Assembly (NCBI RefSeq): GCF_001042905.1
Contig: NZ_JYLB01000006.1
Coordinates: forward strand, 434,001-498,000
Length of the DNA stretch: 64,000 nucleotides
From: Pseudomonas lini
Lineage (GTDB): Bacteria; Pseudomonadota; Gammaproteobacteria; Pseudomonadales; Pseudomonadaceae
Direction of reading: 5' to 3'
Shown: piece by piece, positions 1 through 7,646 of the stretch
How the letters are laid out: every line of letters starts with the position of its first letter
Numbering within the stretch: position 1 is the first letter of the stretch
Program-made: the position numbers and the translations under genes
Notes under the pieces: generated by a model
Told to the model about the DNA's origin: nothing
The model's input: the letters and a program-made list of their open reading frames with translations, nothing else
The model's database searches: none

Positions 1-1
1 T

Positions 2-349
2 GAATACGAGGCGCCGCGTGAAGTGCTGCGCGCACTCGGGATTGAAGTGAAAGAGATGCAACGCTCAGGTTTCCGTTCACGCTGCTGCGGCGGCGGTGGC
101 GGTGCACCGATCACCGACATTCCGGGTAAGCAGCGGATTCCCGACATGCGCATGGAAGACATCCGCGAAACCGGTGCCGAACTGGTGGCCGTGGGTTGTC
201 CACAGTGCACTGCGATGCTCGAAGGCGTGGTCGAACCGCGTCCAATGATCAAGGACATTGCCGAACTGGTGGCCGATGCGTTGCTCGAAGACGCAACGCC
301 GGGAAAGCCATCGGCACCGGCCAAACGTGAACCTGCGGAGGTGCATTGA
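2..349 (+). CDS. dgcB: Dimethylglycine catabolism iron-sulfur protein DgcB, C-terminal end (partial)
   Basis: Only the last 115 codons lie in the window; the frame is open from base 2. The fragment has the CCGGGGG motif and a later GCPQC motif typical of the cysteine-rich (CCG) domain of HdrD/GlpC-like Fe-S oxidoreductases. The stop overlaps the start of etfA by one base (TGATG), so the genes are translationally coupled. DgcB with DgcA oxidises dimethylglycine to sarcosine in Pseudomonas and passes electrons onward. The identity rests on the motif plus the betaine-degradation neighbours (etfAB, gbcAB, sox); the N-terminal ferredoxin part is outside the window. Confidence 0.8.
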   Translation, partial: EYEAPREVLRALGIEVKEMQRSGFRSRCCGGGGGAPITDIPGKQRIPDMRMEDIRETGAELVAVGCPQCTAMLEGVVEPRPMIKDIAELVADALLEDATPGKPSAPAKREPAEVH

Positions 350-1569
350 TGAGCGACATTATCCGCCGCGACCCACGCGCCGAATGGATCGCCCGCAACC
401 GCTTGCACCCGCTGCATGCGGCCATGCAACCGGCGCAACACAGCTGGATGGGGCCTAACGGCCTCATCCGCAAAAATCCTCACGGGATCGGTTTTATCGG
501 CCCCAACGGCATCAAACGGATTGACCGCAGCGGCGCTCAGCAGGGCGGGGCGACCAAACGCTCGGCCGCGGTTGAAGTGCAATTGCCGCTGCATCAAGTG
601 GCTGCACCTGCGTTCTACATCAGCGTGGTGCCGGACATGGTCGGCGGCCGCTTGAGCAGCCACGACCGCGACTTGCTCGGCCTGGCTCATCAGTTGGCCG
701 GCAAGGACGGCGCGGTACTGGCCGTGGTCTTCGGTGAGCACAAGGAAAACGCCTTCGCCACGGCTGGCGTGGATCGCTTGCTGGTGCTTGAGGGCGACGA
801 ATTCAGCGGTTATGCACCGGAACAACGAGTCCAGGGCCTGCGGGCTGTTGATAACCAGTTCAGCCCTCGTCACTGGTTGCTGCCGGACAGTCGCAGCGGT
901 GGTGGCGAACTCGGTCGACGCTTTGCCGCCGCATTGGGCGAACGCCCGGCCACGCGGGTCTGGCAGGTCAAGGATCAGGAGTGCATCGGCCGCGCCGGTG
1001 CTGGTTTGCAAGACCTTGCACGTCCGGTCGCTCGCTTGATTCTGGCTGCGGCCGAATGCGCTGAACCGGTCAGCGAAACCCGTCATGAGGCCTTGCCGGT
1101 GGAGTTATCCACAGCGGTCGCTCGCAGCCTGTCGCGGATCGAAGATCTGGGCGCGGTGGCGGTGGATCCGGCGGCGATTCCGATGGCCGAAGCCGAGTTC
1201 ATCTTCTCCGGCGGTAACGGGGTCAAGGACTGGGGACTTTTCCACAGGACGGCCGAGGCGTTGGGCGCGACCGAAGGTGCATCGCGAGTGGCGGTGGACG
1301 ACGGCTTCATGGCCCGGGACCGTCAGGTCGGTGCGTCTGGCACCTGGGTCACGGCACGGGTTTACGTGGCGGTGGGTATCTCCGGGGCAATCCAGCACCT
1401 GCAAGGCATCGGTGCCTGCGACAAGGTGGTGGCGATCAACCTCGATCCTGGCTGCGACATGATCAAACGGGCCGACCTGTCGGTGATCGGCGAGAGCGCC
1501 GAGATTCTTCAAGCCTTGATCGATGCGGTAGAGGCTTACCGCAATGAAGCCAAGCGCGATGCGGCTTAA
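349..1569 (+). CDS. etfA: Electron transfer flavoprotein alpha subunit of the dimethylglycine pathway
   Basis: 406 residues. The C-terminal FAD domain is clear: GVKDW near residue 291, RQVGASG near 325 and an AINLDPGCDMIKRADL segment near the end, as in EtfA proteins. The protein is longer than housekeeping EtfA (about 310 residues), with an N-terminal extension rich in HPLHAAMQPAQ-type sequence. ATG at 349 is preferred because GCGGAGG lies just upstream; a TTG one codon earlier is less likely. It lies between dgcB and etfB, spaced 15 bases from etfB. It should accept electrons from dimethylglycine oxidation and feed ETF-quinone oxidoreductase; the assignment to this pathway is inferred from context. 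A perfect TTATCCACA lies inside the gene at 1105-1113. Confidence 0.88.
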   Translation: MSDIIRRDPRAEWIARNRLHPLHAAMQPAQHSWMGPNGLIRKNPHGIGFIGPNGIKRIDRSGAQQGGATKRSAAVEVQLPLHQVAAPAFYISVVPDMVGGRLSSHDRDLLGLAHQLAGKDGAVLAVVFGEHKENAFATAGVDRLLVLEGDEFSGYAPEQRVQGLRAVDNQFSPRHWLLPDSRSGGGELGRRFAAALGERPATRVWQVKDQECIGRAGAGLQDLARPVARLILAAAECAEPVSETRHEALPVELSTAVARSLSRIEDLGAVAVDPAAIPMAEAEFIFSGGNGVKDWGLFHRTAEALGATEGASRVAVDDGFMARDRQVGASGTWVTARVYVAVGISGAIQHLQGIGACDKVVAINLDPGCDMIKRADLSVIGESAEILQALIDAVEAYRNEAKRDAA

Positions 1570-1584
1570 GGGAAGGAAAGGGTT

Positions 1585-2355
1585 ATGAGCACGAAAATCA
1601 TCAGTCTGGTGTCCATCGGTGCCCACCCGACCTCCGGCCGGCCACGCCGCGCCGAGCAGGATGCGCGGGCGGTTGAACTGGGTTTGCAACTGGCTGGGGA
1701 TAACCTGCAAGTGCTGCATGCCGGCGACGTCGCGGAACCGGCACTGCGCGCTTATCTGGGCATGGGCCTGGAACAGCTGCATGTGCTGGAGCAACCGGAA
1801 GGTGCTGATGCGCTGCCGGCGTTGACCGCGTATCTGCGCGATGCCGGGGCACAAGTGGTGCTGACCGGCAGCCAGGCGGAAACCGGTGAAGGTTCGGGCA
1901 TGTTGCCGTTCCTGCTGGCGGAAAGCCTTGGCTGGCCACTGGTGGTGGGGTTGGCGCAGGTCGAATCCATCGATGGTGGTTCGGCGCTGGTGCTGCAGGC
2001 CTTGCCGCGCGGGCAGCGTCGTCGCTTGAAAGTGCGCCTGCCATTTCTGGCGACTGTGGATAACGCGGCACCCAAGCCTCGGCAGAGCGCCTACGGTCCA
2101 GCGCGGCGCGGGGTGTTGCAGGCGGATGAAGTCGAAGTGATCGACGATGAACTGCTGGCGGTGGCCACGCTGCAACCGGCCAAGCCACGGCCAAAACGCT
2201 TGAAAGTGATCAAGGCCAAGAGCGGTGCAGACCGCATGAAGGCCGCGACGGCCAAGGCCAGTGGCGGAGGCGGGCAAGTGCTCAAGGGCGTCACCGCGCA
2301 GGCGGGCGCCGAAGCCATTCTCAAGTTGCTGATTGAAGAAGGCGTGGTTCGCTAA
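1585..2355 (+). CDS. etfB: Electron transfer flavoprotein beta subunit of the dimethylglycine pathway
   Basis: 256 residues, the usual EtfB size. The protein opens with KIISLVSIGAHPTS and has the TGSQAETGEGSGMLPFLLAESLGWP segment that corresponds to the nucleotide-binding region of EtfB (about residues 93-117). GGAAGGAAAGGG precedes the ATG. It forms a heterodimer with EtfA. The gene is the third in the dgcB-etfA-etfB operon. The C-terminal third is rich in Lys and Ala and more divergent than in housekeeping EtfB, in keeping with a specialised paralogue. The role is inferred from position. Confidence 0.85.
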   Translation: MSTKIISLVSIGAHPTSGRPRRAEQDARAVELGLQLAGDNLQVLHAGDVAEPALRAYLGMGLEQLHVLEQPEGADALPALTAYLRDAGAQVVLTGSQAETGEGSGMLPFLLAESLGWPLVVGLAQVESIDGGSALVLQALPRGQRRRLKVRLPFLATVDNAAPKPRQSAYGPARRGVLQADEVEVIDDELLAVATLQPAKPRPKRLKVIKAKSGADRMKAATAKASGGGGQVLKGVTAQAGAEAILKLLIEEGVVR

Positions 2356-2376
2356 CGGTCCTGTGGAGCCCGGTAA

Positions 2377-2943
2377 ATGGCAGTTGAGTTTCGTTCGGCC
2401 CTGCGCGCGGATGCGCGGGAGATTGCTCGCTTGTTTCAGATTTCCTCAGAAGGTGCGGCGGATTACATCTGGAGCCAACTGGCGCAGCCTGGCCAGGACT
2501 TGCTGGAGGTCGGTGCCAGTCGTTACGCACGTGAAGACGTTGATTTCTCTTATCAGAACTGCCTGATCGCGCAGGCCGAGGGAAAGGTCATCGGCATGCT
2601 GCACAGCTACGCGATGCGCCACGATCCGCAGGCCGCTCCCGTGACCGATCCGGTCCTGGCGCCGTATGCGACGATGGAAATCCCCGATACCCTTTATATT
2701 TCGAGCCTGGCCCTGCATGAGGGCTGGCGCAATCAGGGGTTGGGCAAGCAATTCCTCGCCTACGCCTACGACCGTGCCAACCGGTTGGGGCTCAACGGCT
2801 TGAGCCTGATCGACTATGCGGTGAACACCGGCGCCCGGCGGTTTTATGAGCGCCATGGCTTCCGGATCGTCGATACCTGCCAGATCACGCCCCACCCAAT
2901 GATTCGGGTCACGGGGGAAGCCTATTTGATGTATCGGCCTTAA
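2377..2943 (+). CDS. GNAT family N-acetyltransferase
   Basis: 188 residues. The acetyl-CoA-binding motif A is visible as ISSLALHEGWRNQGLGKQFL (about residues 109-128), followed by a typical GARRFYERHGFRIVD segment in motif B. The gene starts 21 bases after etfB and may be the last gene of that operon, but nothing in the sequence links it to betaine. The substrate cannot be told. A REP hairpin follows directly and probably ends the transcription unit. Confidence 0.85.
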   Translation: MAVEFRSALRADAREIARLFQISSEGAADYIWSQLAQPGQDLLEVGASRYAREDVDFSYQNCLIAQAEGKVIGMLHSYAMRHDPQAAPVTDPVLAPYATMEIPDTLYISSLALHEGWRNQGLGKQFLAYAYDRANRLGLNGLSLIDYAVNTGARRFYERHGFRIVDTCQITPHPMIRVTGEAYLMYRP

Positions 2944-2958
2944 GGCTGAGCCCTGTTC

Positions 2959-3051
2959 GTGTGGGAGCGGGCTTGCTCGCGAAAGCGGCGGGTCAGTCGA
3001 CATCGATTTTGAATGCCAGTCAGCCTTCGCGAGCAAGCCCGCTCTCACATG
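2959..3051. repeat. REP hairpin pair, GTGGGAGCGGGCTTGCTCGC family
   Basis: Two inverted arms of the GTGGGAGCGGGCTTGCTCGC family face each other across about 45 bases, a BIME-like arrangement. It follows the GNAT gene. Confidence 0.9.
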
Positions 3052-3114
3052 GGTTCAGTGTCGAACACTGATTATGTGCACATCAACGTTACCCACAATC
3101 CCTGTTAGCGCTTC

Positions 3115-3123
3115 TGTGGATAA
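3115..3123 (-). promoter_or_regulatory. DnaA box (perfect), array unit 1
   Basis: TGTGGATAA, a perfect TTATCCACA on the minus strand. Confidence 0.65.
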
Positions 3124-3275
3124 CATGTTCGCGCCTCGCTACACCCCATGCCCATCAAGCCCTCCAGCCCTCAGTACAAAAAACACCCAACCTAAGCCAC
3201 GGTTTTTTCGAGCTTTTTCCACAGAACAACGTCGCTCATGAGCCGATACTTGCCCCCAATCTCTGTTGGCGCTTC

Positions 3276-3284
3276 TGTGGATAA
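3276..3284 (-). promoter_or_regulatory. DnaA box (perfect), array unit 2
   Basis: TGTGGATAA within the conserved core GGCGCTTC-box-GATGTTCGC. Confidence 0.65.
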
Positions 3285-3457
3285 GATGTTCGCTGTCAGC
3301 TACAGGCTATATAAACCGGGGCTTTCAGTGAGTTGATCAAATAATGCTCAATTGACCCTTTTCTTCCCCTGATTCTTCCGCAAACCCTGAATTTTCGCGG
3401 CTTTCAGCGGTTTTCCACAGAACCTGCAAAGTTGCCCCCAAAGTCTGTTGGCGCTTC

Positions 3458-3466
3458 TGTGGATAA
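3458..3466 (-). promoter_or_regulatory. DnaA box (perfect), array unit 3
   Basis: TGTGGATAA within the conserved core. This unit also has the best TATAAACCGTGGC and CTGATCAAAAAA elements. Confidence 0.65.
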
Positions 3467-3639
3467 GGTGTTCGCCATCCTCTGCACGTCATATAAACCG
3501 TGGCCTGCAGGCTTCTGATCAAAAAACGATCAATGCTTGCGTAAAACCCTGCTTCCGGATAAGTCACGGTTTTTCTTGGTTTTTTGTGAATAAATTTGCC
3601 CCGTCATCCACAGTTGTCCCCAATAGCTGTGGGTGGAGA

Positions 3640-3648
3640 TGTGGATAA
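3640..3648 (-). promoter_or_regulatory. DnaA box (perfect), array unit 4
   Basis: TGTGGATAA followed by CTTGTTCGC. The sequence upstream of the box has diverged from the other units. Confidence 0.65.
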
Positions 3649-3785
3649 CTTGTTCGCTAAACCCTACGAGCCACAGCCCATATAGGCTACAACGCGATAG
3701 ATCAGATTTCATACAGTTCTAAGGCACTTCCTTGACTTCGATCTGTCGCCTGTCTTCACTCACAGGCACAAAGGACAGCCGTCAC

Positions 3786-3794
3786 TTATCCACA
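3786..3794 (+). promoter_or_regulatory. DnaA box (perfect), opposite orientation
   Basis: TTATCCACA, just past the array and oriented against the four unit boxes. It lies 31 bases before a possible small leader ORF. Confidence 0.6.
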
Positions 3795-3816
3795 TCTGGT
3801 TCAGGGAGAACGCGTG

Positions 3817-3948
3817 ATGGATAGCCAGCCACATCGCTCGCAGCCACATTCGCACCCCAGCCCCTGCATAACCTGTGTTCCGACACCCGCCACCTTGCTG
3901 CGTAAACGGATTCACCGTCGCGCCGCCAATCAGCGCGCTCGCCTATAG
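3817..3948 (+). CDS. Possible 43-residue leader ORF, His/Pro/Arg-rich
   Basis: ATG at 3817 has AGGGAG centred about eight bases upstream, a better ribosome-binding site than most shadow frames. It encodes 43 residues, beginning MDSQPHRSQPHSHPSP, with two Cys (CITC) and a basic C-terminus (RKRIHRRAANQRAR). It stops 119 bases before the GMC oxidoreductase start, so it could be a leader peptide or a small protein. I know of no family. Its short length and strong composition bias leave open that it is chance. Confidence 0.35.
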   Translation: MDSQPHRSQPHSHPSPCITCVPTPATLLRKRIHRRAANQRARL

Positions 3949-4067
3949 CTCCCTGCCCATAACGCCGCTGCCATTGAGGCCCGACCGTGCCCGGTGACCA
4001 GGCGTTTGTTCGTCTTTCGATTGCAGGCAACCACAGAGTTGCCCATCTGCCTGAGAGGAAATGACCC

Positions 4068-7000
4068 ATGACACGGATCGCCACGCCCATCAGCGACATC
4101 AAGGAACACTACGACGTGATCGTCATCGGCTCCGGCTATGGCGGCGGGATCGCGGCGTCGCGCCTGTCCCGGGCCGGCAAGCGGGTGTGCCTGCTGGAGC
4201 GAGGCCGGGAAATACAGCCCGGCGAATACCCCAATACGATGCTGGCGGCCACTGAAGAACTGCAAGTCCATGACCCGGATGGGCACATCGGTTCGCGCAC
4301 CGGGTTGTTCGACCTGCACGTCAATGCCCAGCAGAACGTGGTGGTCGGTTGCGGCCTGGGCGGCACGTCGCTGATCAACGCCAACGTTGCGCTGGAACCG
4401 GAGCCCGGCGTGTTCGACGATCCACGTTGGCCGTTGGCGGTGCGTGAACACCGCGACACGTTGCTCAAGGATGGATACGCCCGGGCTCGGGAGATGCTCA
4501 AGCCCAATCCTTACCCAGGCACGTCGCCGGTGTTGCCGAAACTGGAAGCCAACAAAAAATCCGCGGACTACCTCAAGCAAGGCGCGCACTTCTACAAGCC
4601 GCCGATCAACGTGACCTTCGACAAACTGCCGAACAACCTCAACCACGTCGGCGTCGAGCAATTACCGTGCAACCACTGCGGCGACTGCGTGTCGGGCTGT
4701 AACAACAAGGCCAAGAACACCACGCTGATGAATTACCTGCCGGATGCCTGGAACCACGGCGCGGAAATTTTCTGCCAGGCCGAGGTGCGGCATCTGGAGC
4801 GTGACGCCGACGGCGACGGTTGGATTGTGCATTTCCAATACCTGGACAGCGGCCGCGAGAAGTTCTCGGCACCGACGCTATTCGTCAAGGCGGACATCGT
4901 CGTGGTGTCGGCCGGCACCCTGGGCTCCACCGAAATCCTCCTGCGCTCTCGGGACAAAGGTCTGTCGACGTCCAATCAGCTCGGCGAAAACATGAGCGGC
5001 AATGGCGACATCCTCGGTTTCGGTCACAACTGCGACCAACCGATCAACGGCATCGGTTTTGGCGCGCATCCGGCCAGTGAAATGAAACCGGTCGGCCCGT
5101 GCATCACCTCGATCATCGACATGCGCACCGAAGGCGACTGGCGCAGCCGCATGGTCATCGAAGAAGGTTCTATCCCCGGCGCGCTCGGCCGACCCATGGT
5201 GCCGAGCATGGCCGCGTTCGCCGGGTTGATCGGCAAACCCACCGATGACAGCTTCAGCGGCAAGCTCAAGTACGCCGAGCGCGAAACCGAAAGCTTCCTG
5301 CGTGGCCCGTATCACGGCGCCCTGCACAACATGCAGACCTACCTGATCATGAGTCACGATGACGGCAAGGGTCGCATGGTGCTCGACAGCAAGGATCAGC
5401 TGCGCATCGACTGGCCGGGTGTTGGCGAGCAGGAAAACGTCAAACTCGGTAACGAGCGTCTGCACCAGAGCACCAAGGCATTAGGCGGGATCTGGGTCGA
5501 GAACCCGATCTGGACCGAGCTGCTCAAACACAGCATCGTTTCCGTCCACCCGTTGGGCGGTTGTGTGATGGGCGAGGACGCGGAACAGGGCGTGGTCAAC
5601 CACAAGGGGCAGGTATTCAGCAGCGCCAGTGGCACCAATGTCTATGCCGGGTTGTACGTGACCGACGGCGCGGTGATTCCGACTTCCCTGGCGGTCAATC
5701 CGCTGCTGACCATCTCCGCCGTGAGCGAGCGCAACATGGGCCTGCTGGCGGCCGATCGCGGTTGGCATATCGATTACACGTTGCCCTCTGCGCCGCGCAA
5801 ACAGGTGGCGCCGCCAACCCTTGGCGTGCAGTTCACCGAGACCATGAAGGGCTATTTCTCCAAGGACTTCACCCAGCCTCAAGGCACCGATCTCAAACTC
5901 TACGAGGCGGCGGCCAAACGCGGCGAGTCGGATAACTCGCCGATCGAGTTCACCCTGACCATCACCGCCAACGACCTCAACCGCATGATCAAGGAGCCGG
6001 AACACGCCGCGACGCTGGTCGGCACGCTCAATGCGCCGGGCCTGTCGCCGGAGCCGCTGACCGCCAGCAATGGCGTTTTCAACCTGTTCGAGGAGTATCA
6101 GGAACAAGTCGGCGTGCGGCACATGAATTACGACATGAAACTGACCGCCGAGGACGGCAGCGATTATTACTTCAGCGCCTTCAAAACCGTGCCCGAAGAC
6201 AACGGCGTGCTGAACGTCTGGCACGACACCAGCACCCTCTACGTAACGCTGTATCGCGGGTCGGACAAGACCGGCGAGGTGATGGGTTCGGGTGTGATGC
6301 ACATCCATCCAGTCGATTTCGCCAAGCAGATGACCACCATGAAGGTGCTCAATGCCCGCAACGAACGCGAGCGTATCGATGGGCTGGCGCGGTTCGGCAA
6401 GTTCTTCGCCGGCATCTTGTGGGAGAGCTACGGCGGCGTGTTCGCGGGTGACATCTACTTCAACCCTGACGCACCGCCGCGGCAGAAACGCCCATTGGAT
6501 GCGCCGATCCCGAGCGTGCAGTTCTTCCAGACCGAAGACAACGTACAGCTACGCCTGACCCGCTATCAGGGCGGCAGCAAAGGGCCGGTGATGCTGGTCC
6601 ACGGTTTGGGCGTAGGCTCGAATATTTTCTCCACCGACACCATCCAGACCAACCTGCTGGAGTACCTGTGCAAGCACGAGTACGACGTCTGGCTGCTGGA
6701 TTTGCGGGTGAGCATTCTATTGCCCGCGAGCAAGAAGGAATGGAACGGCGATCAGATTGCGCAATACGACTTCAAGGCCGCCATCGCGCAGATCCAGCAA
6801 GCAACCAAGGCCGCGGACGTGCAATGCGTGGTGCATTGCTACGGGGCGACCACCTTCTTCATGTCGTTGCTGGCCGGATTGCAGGGCGTGCGTTCGGTGG
6901 TGTGTTCGCAGATCGCGGCGGATACGGTGGTCGCCACGGCAACCGGGCTCAAGGCAGGTCTGCACCTTCCGGGGATGCTTGACGCCATCGGCATCAAATC

Positions 7001-7526
7001 CCTCACCGCGTATGCCGACAACAAGGAGAGCTGGTTCAACAAGCTCTACGACAAGGCCCTCAACGGGTATGCCCGCATCGAGGCTCAGGGCTACTGCACC
7101 AACCCGGTGTGCCATCGCATCACCTTCATGTACGCGTCGCTGTACCGGCATGACACGCTCAACGAGACCCTGCATGACAACCTGCATGAGCTGTTCGGCG
7201 AATCGAACATGCAGACCTTCGAGCACTTGGCGTTGATCCTGCGCAAAGGCCATCTGGTGGACTTCAAGGGCCAGGACGTCTACATGCCGCACTTCGACCG
7301 GCTGACCATGCCGATCTGCTTCATCAGCGGCGAAGACAACCAGTGCTACCTGCCGGAAAGCACGCTCAAGACCTATGAGCGCGTGTGCAAAGCCCATGGA
7401 CCGGAGCGCTACAGCCGGCATGTAGTGCCGGGTTACGGGCATATCGACTGCATGTTCGGCAAGAATGCGGTGGTCGATGTGTACCCGATCATCCTGCAAC
7501 ACCTGGAGAAAACGGCCCTCGGCTAG
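4068..7526 (+). CDS. GMC oxidoreductase (cholesterol-oxidase-like) fused to an alpha/beta hydrolase
   Basis: 1152 residues in two enzymes. The N-terminal half (to about 580) is a GMC flavoprotein: the FAD motif GSGYGGG at 21-27 and the catalytic pair H494 (HPLGG) and N544 (AVNPLLT), as in cholesterol-oxidase-type GMC proteins. It also has C201-x2-C204-x2-C207-x3-C211, a ferredoxin-like spacing. A linker domain follows (about 590-790). The C-terminal part is an alpha/beta hydrolase with LVHGLG near 845. The usual Ser nucleophile position reads VHCYG, giving Cys924, with D1090 and H1125 as possible acid and base. No signal peptide is seen. AGAGGA lies eight bases before the ATG. It heads a module with a cytochrome c and a phosphoesterase. 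Oxidation of a lipid or sterol-like alcohol ester is plausible but not shown. Confidence 0.8.
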   Translation: MTRIATPISDIKEHYDVIVIGSGYGGGIAASRLSRAGKRVCLLERGREIQPGEYPNTMLAATEELQVHDPDGHIGSRTGLFDLHVNAQQNVVVGCGLGGTSLINANVALEPEPGVFDDPRWPLAVREHRDTLLKDGYARAREMLKPNPYPGTSPVLPKLEANKKSADYLKQGAHFYKPPINVTFDKLPNNLNHVGVEQLPCNHCGDCVSGCNNKAKNTTLMNYLPDAWNHGAEIFCQAEVRHLERDADGDGWIVHFQYLDSGREKFSAPTLFVKADIVVVSAGTLGSTEILLRSRDKGLSTSNQLGENMSGNGDILGFGHNCDQPINGIGFGAHPASEMKPVGPCITSIIDMRTEGDWRSRMVIEEGSIPGALGRPMVPSMAAFAGLIGKPTDDSFSGKLKYAERETESFLRGPYHGALHNMQTYLIMSHDDGKGRMVLDSKDQLRIDWPGVGEQENVKLGNERLHQSTKALGGIWVENPIWTELLKHSIVSVHPLGGCVMGEDAEQGVVNHKGQVFSSASGTNVYAGLYVTDGAVIPTSLAVNPLLTISAVSERNMGLLAADRGWHIDYTLPSAPRKQVAPPTLGVQFTETMKGYFSKDFTQPQGTDLKLYEAAAKRGESDNSPIEFTLTITANDLNRMIKEPEHAATLVGTLNAPGLSPEPLTASNGVFNLFEEYQEQVGVRHMNYDMKLTAEDGSDYYFSAFKTVPEDNGVLNVWHDTSTLYVTLYRGSDKTGEVMGSGVMHIHPVDFAKQMTTMKVLNARNERERIDGLARFGKFFAGILWESYGGVFAGDIYFNPDAPPRQKRPLDAPIPSVQFFQTEDNVQLRLTRYQGGSKGPVMLVHGLGVGSNIFSTDTIQTNLLEYLCKHEYDVWLLDLRVSILLPASKKEWNGDQIAQYDFKAAIAQIQQATKAADVQCVVHCYGATTFFMSLLAGLQGVRSVVCSQIAADTVVATATGLKAGLHLPGMLDAIGIKSLTAYADNKESWFNKLYDKALNGYARIEAQGYCTNPVCHRITFMYASLYRHDTLNETLHDNLHELFGESNMQTFEHLALILRKGHLVDFKGQDVYMPHFDRLTMPICFISGEDNQCYLPESTLKTYERVCKAHGPERYSRHVVPGYGHIDCMFGKNAVVDVYPIILQHLEKTALG

Positions 7527-7528
7527 GT

Positions 7529-7635
7529 GATCGTTCCCACGCTCCGCGTGGGAGTGCCGCCATGGACGCTCTGCGTCCGCTTGTGTGACGCAGAGCGTCA
7601 CGGGATGCATTCCCACGCGGAGCGTGGGAACGATC
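7529..7635. repeat. Long inverted repeat, GATCGTTCCCACGC family, inside the redox operon
   Basis: The ends are GATCGTTCCCACGCTCCGCG and its inverse; the interior carries the nested GACGCTCTGCGTC and GACGCAGAGCGTC arms. It fills the gap between the GMC gene and the cytochrome gene and can form a long hairpin in the mRNA. Relatives are at 14641 and 42497. Confidence 0.9.
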
Positions 7636-7646
7636 TGGGGAAAAAT

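Larger units (their letters stand above)
3089..3730 (+). repeat. Tandem array of four degenerate ~160-185 bp units, each with a perfect DnaA box
   Basis: Four units start near 3089, 3250, 3431 and 3614. The shared core reads CCCCAA, two variable bases, TCTGTTGGCGCTTC, then TGTGGATAA (the exact reverse complement of the DnaA box TTATCCACA), two or three bases and TGTTCGC. About 25 bases further on comes TATAAACC with GGC, then TGATCAAAAAA (units 2 and 3 clearest, unit 4 decayed, unit 1 core only). Units 1-3 end with a T-rich tract and an inverted weak box (TTTTCCACA at 3215 and 3411, TCATCCACA at 3604). No dnaA, rpmH or dnaN is nearby, so this is not the chromosome origin. I do not recognise it as a named repeat family. 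Confidence 0.8.

Noticed and set aside
2959..3051. Repeats as a CRISPR array
   Set aside because: They occur as single inverted pairs spread over the window, without regular direct repeats or spacers, and no cas genes are present.
3060..3800. DnaA-box array as the chromosome replication origin
   Set aside because: The genes that flank oriC in Pseudomonas (dnaA, dnaN, rpmH, rnpA) are absent, and a clear AT-rich unwinding element with ordered 13-mers is not visible.
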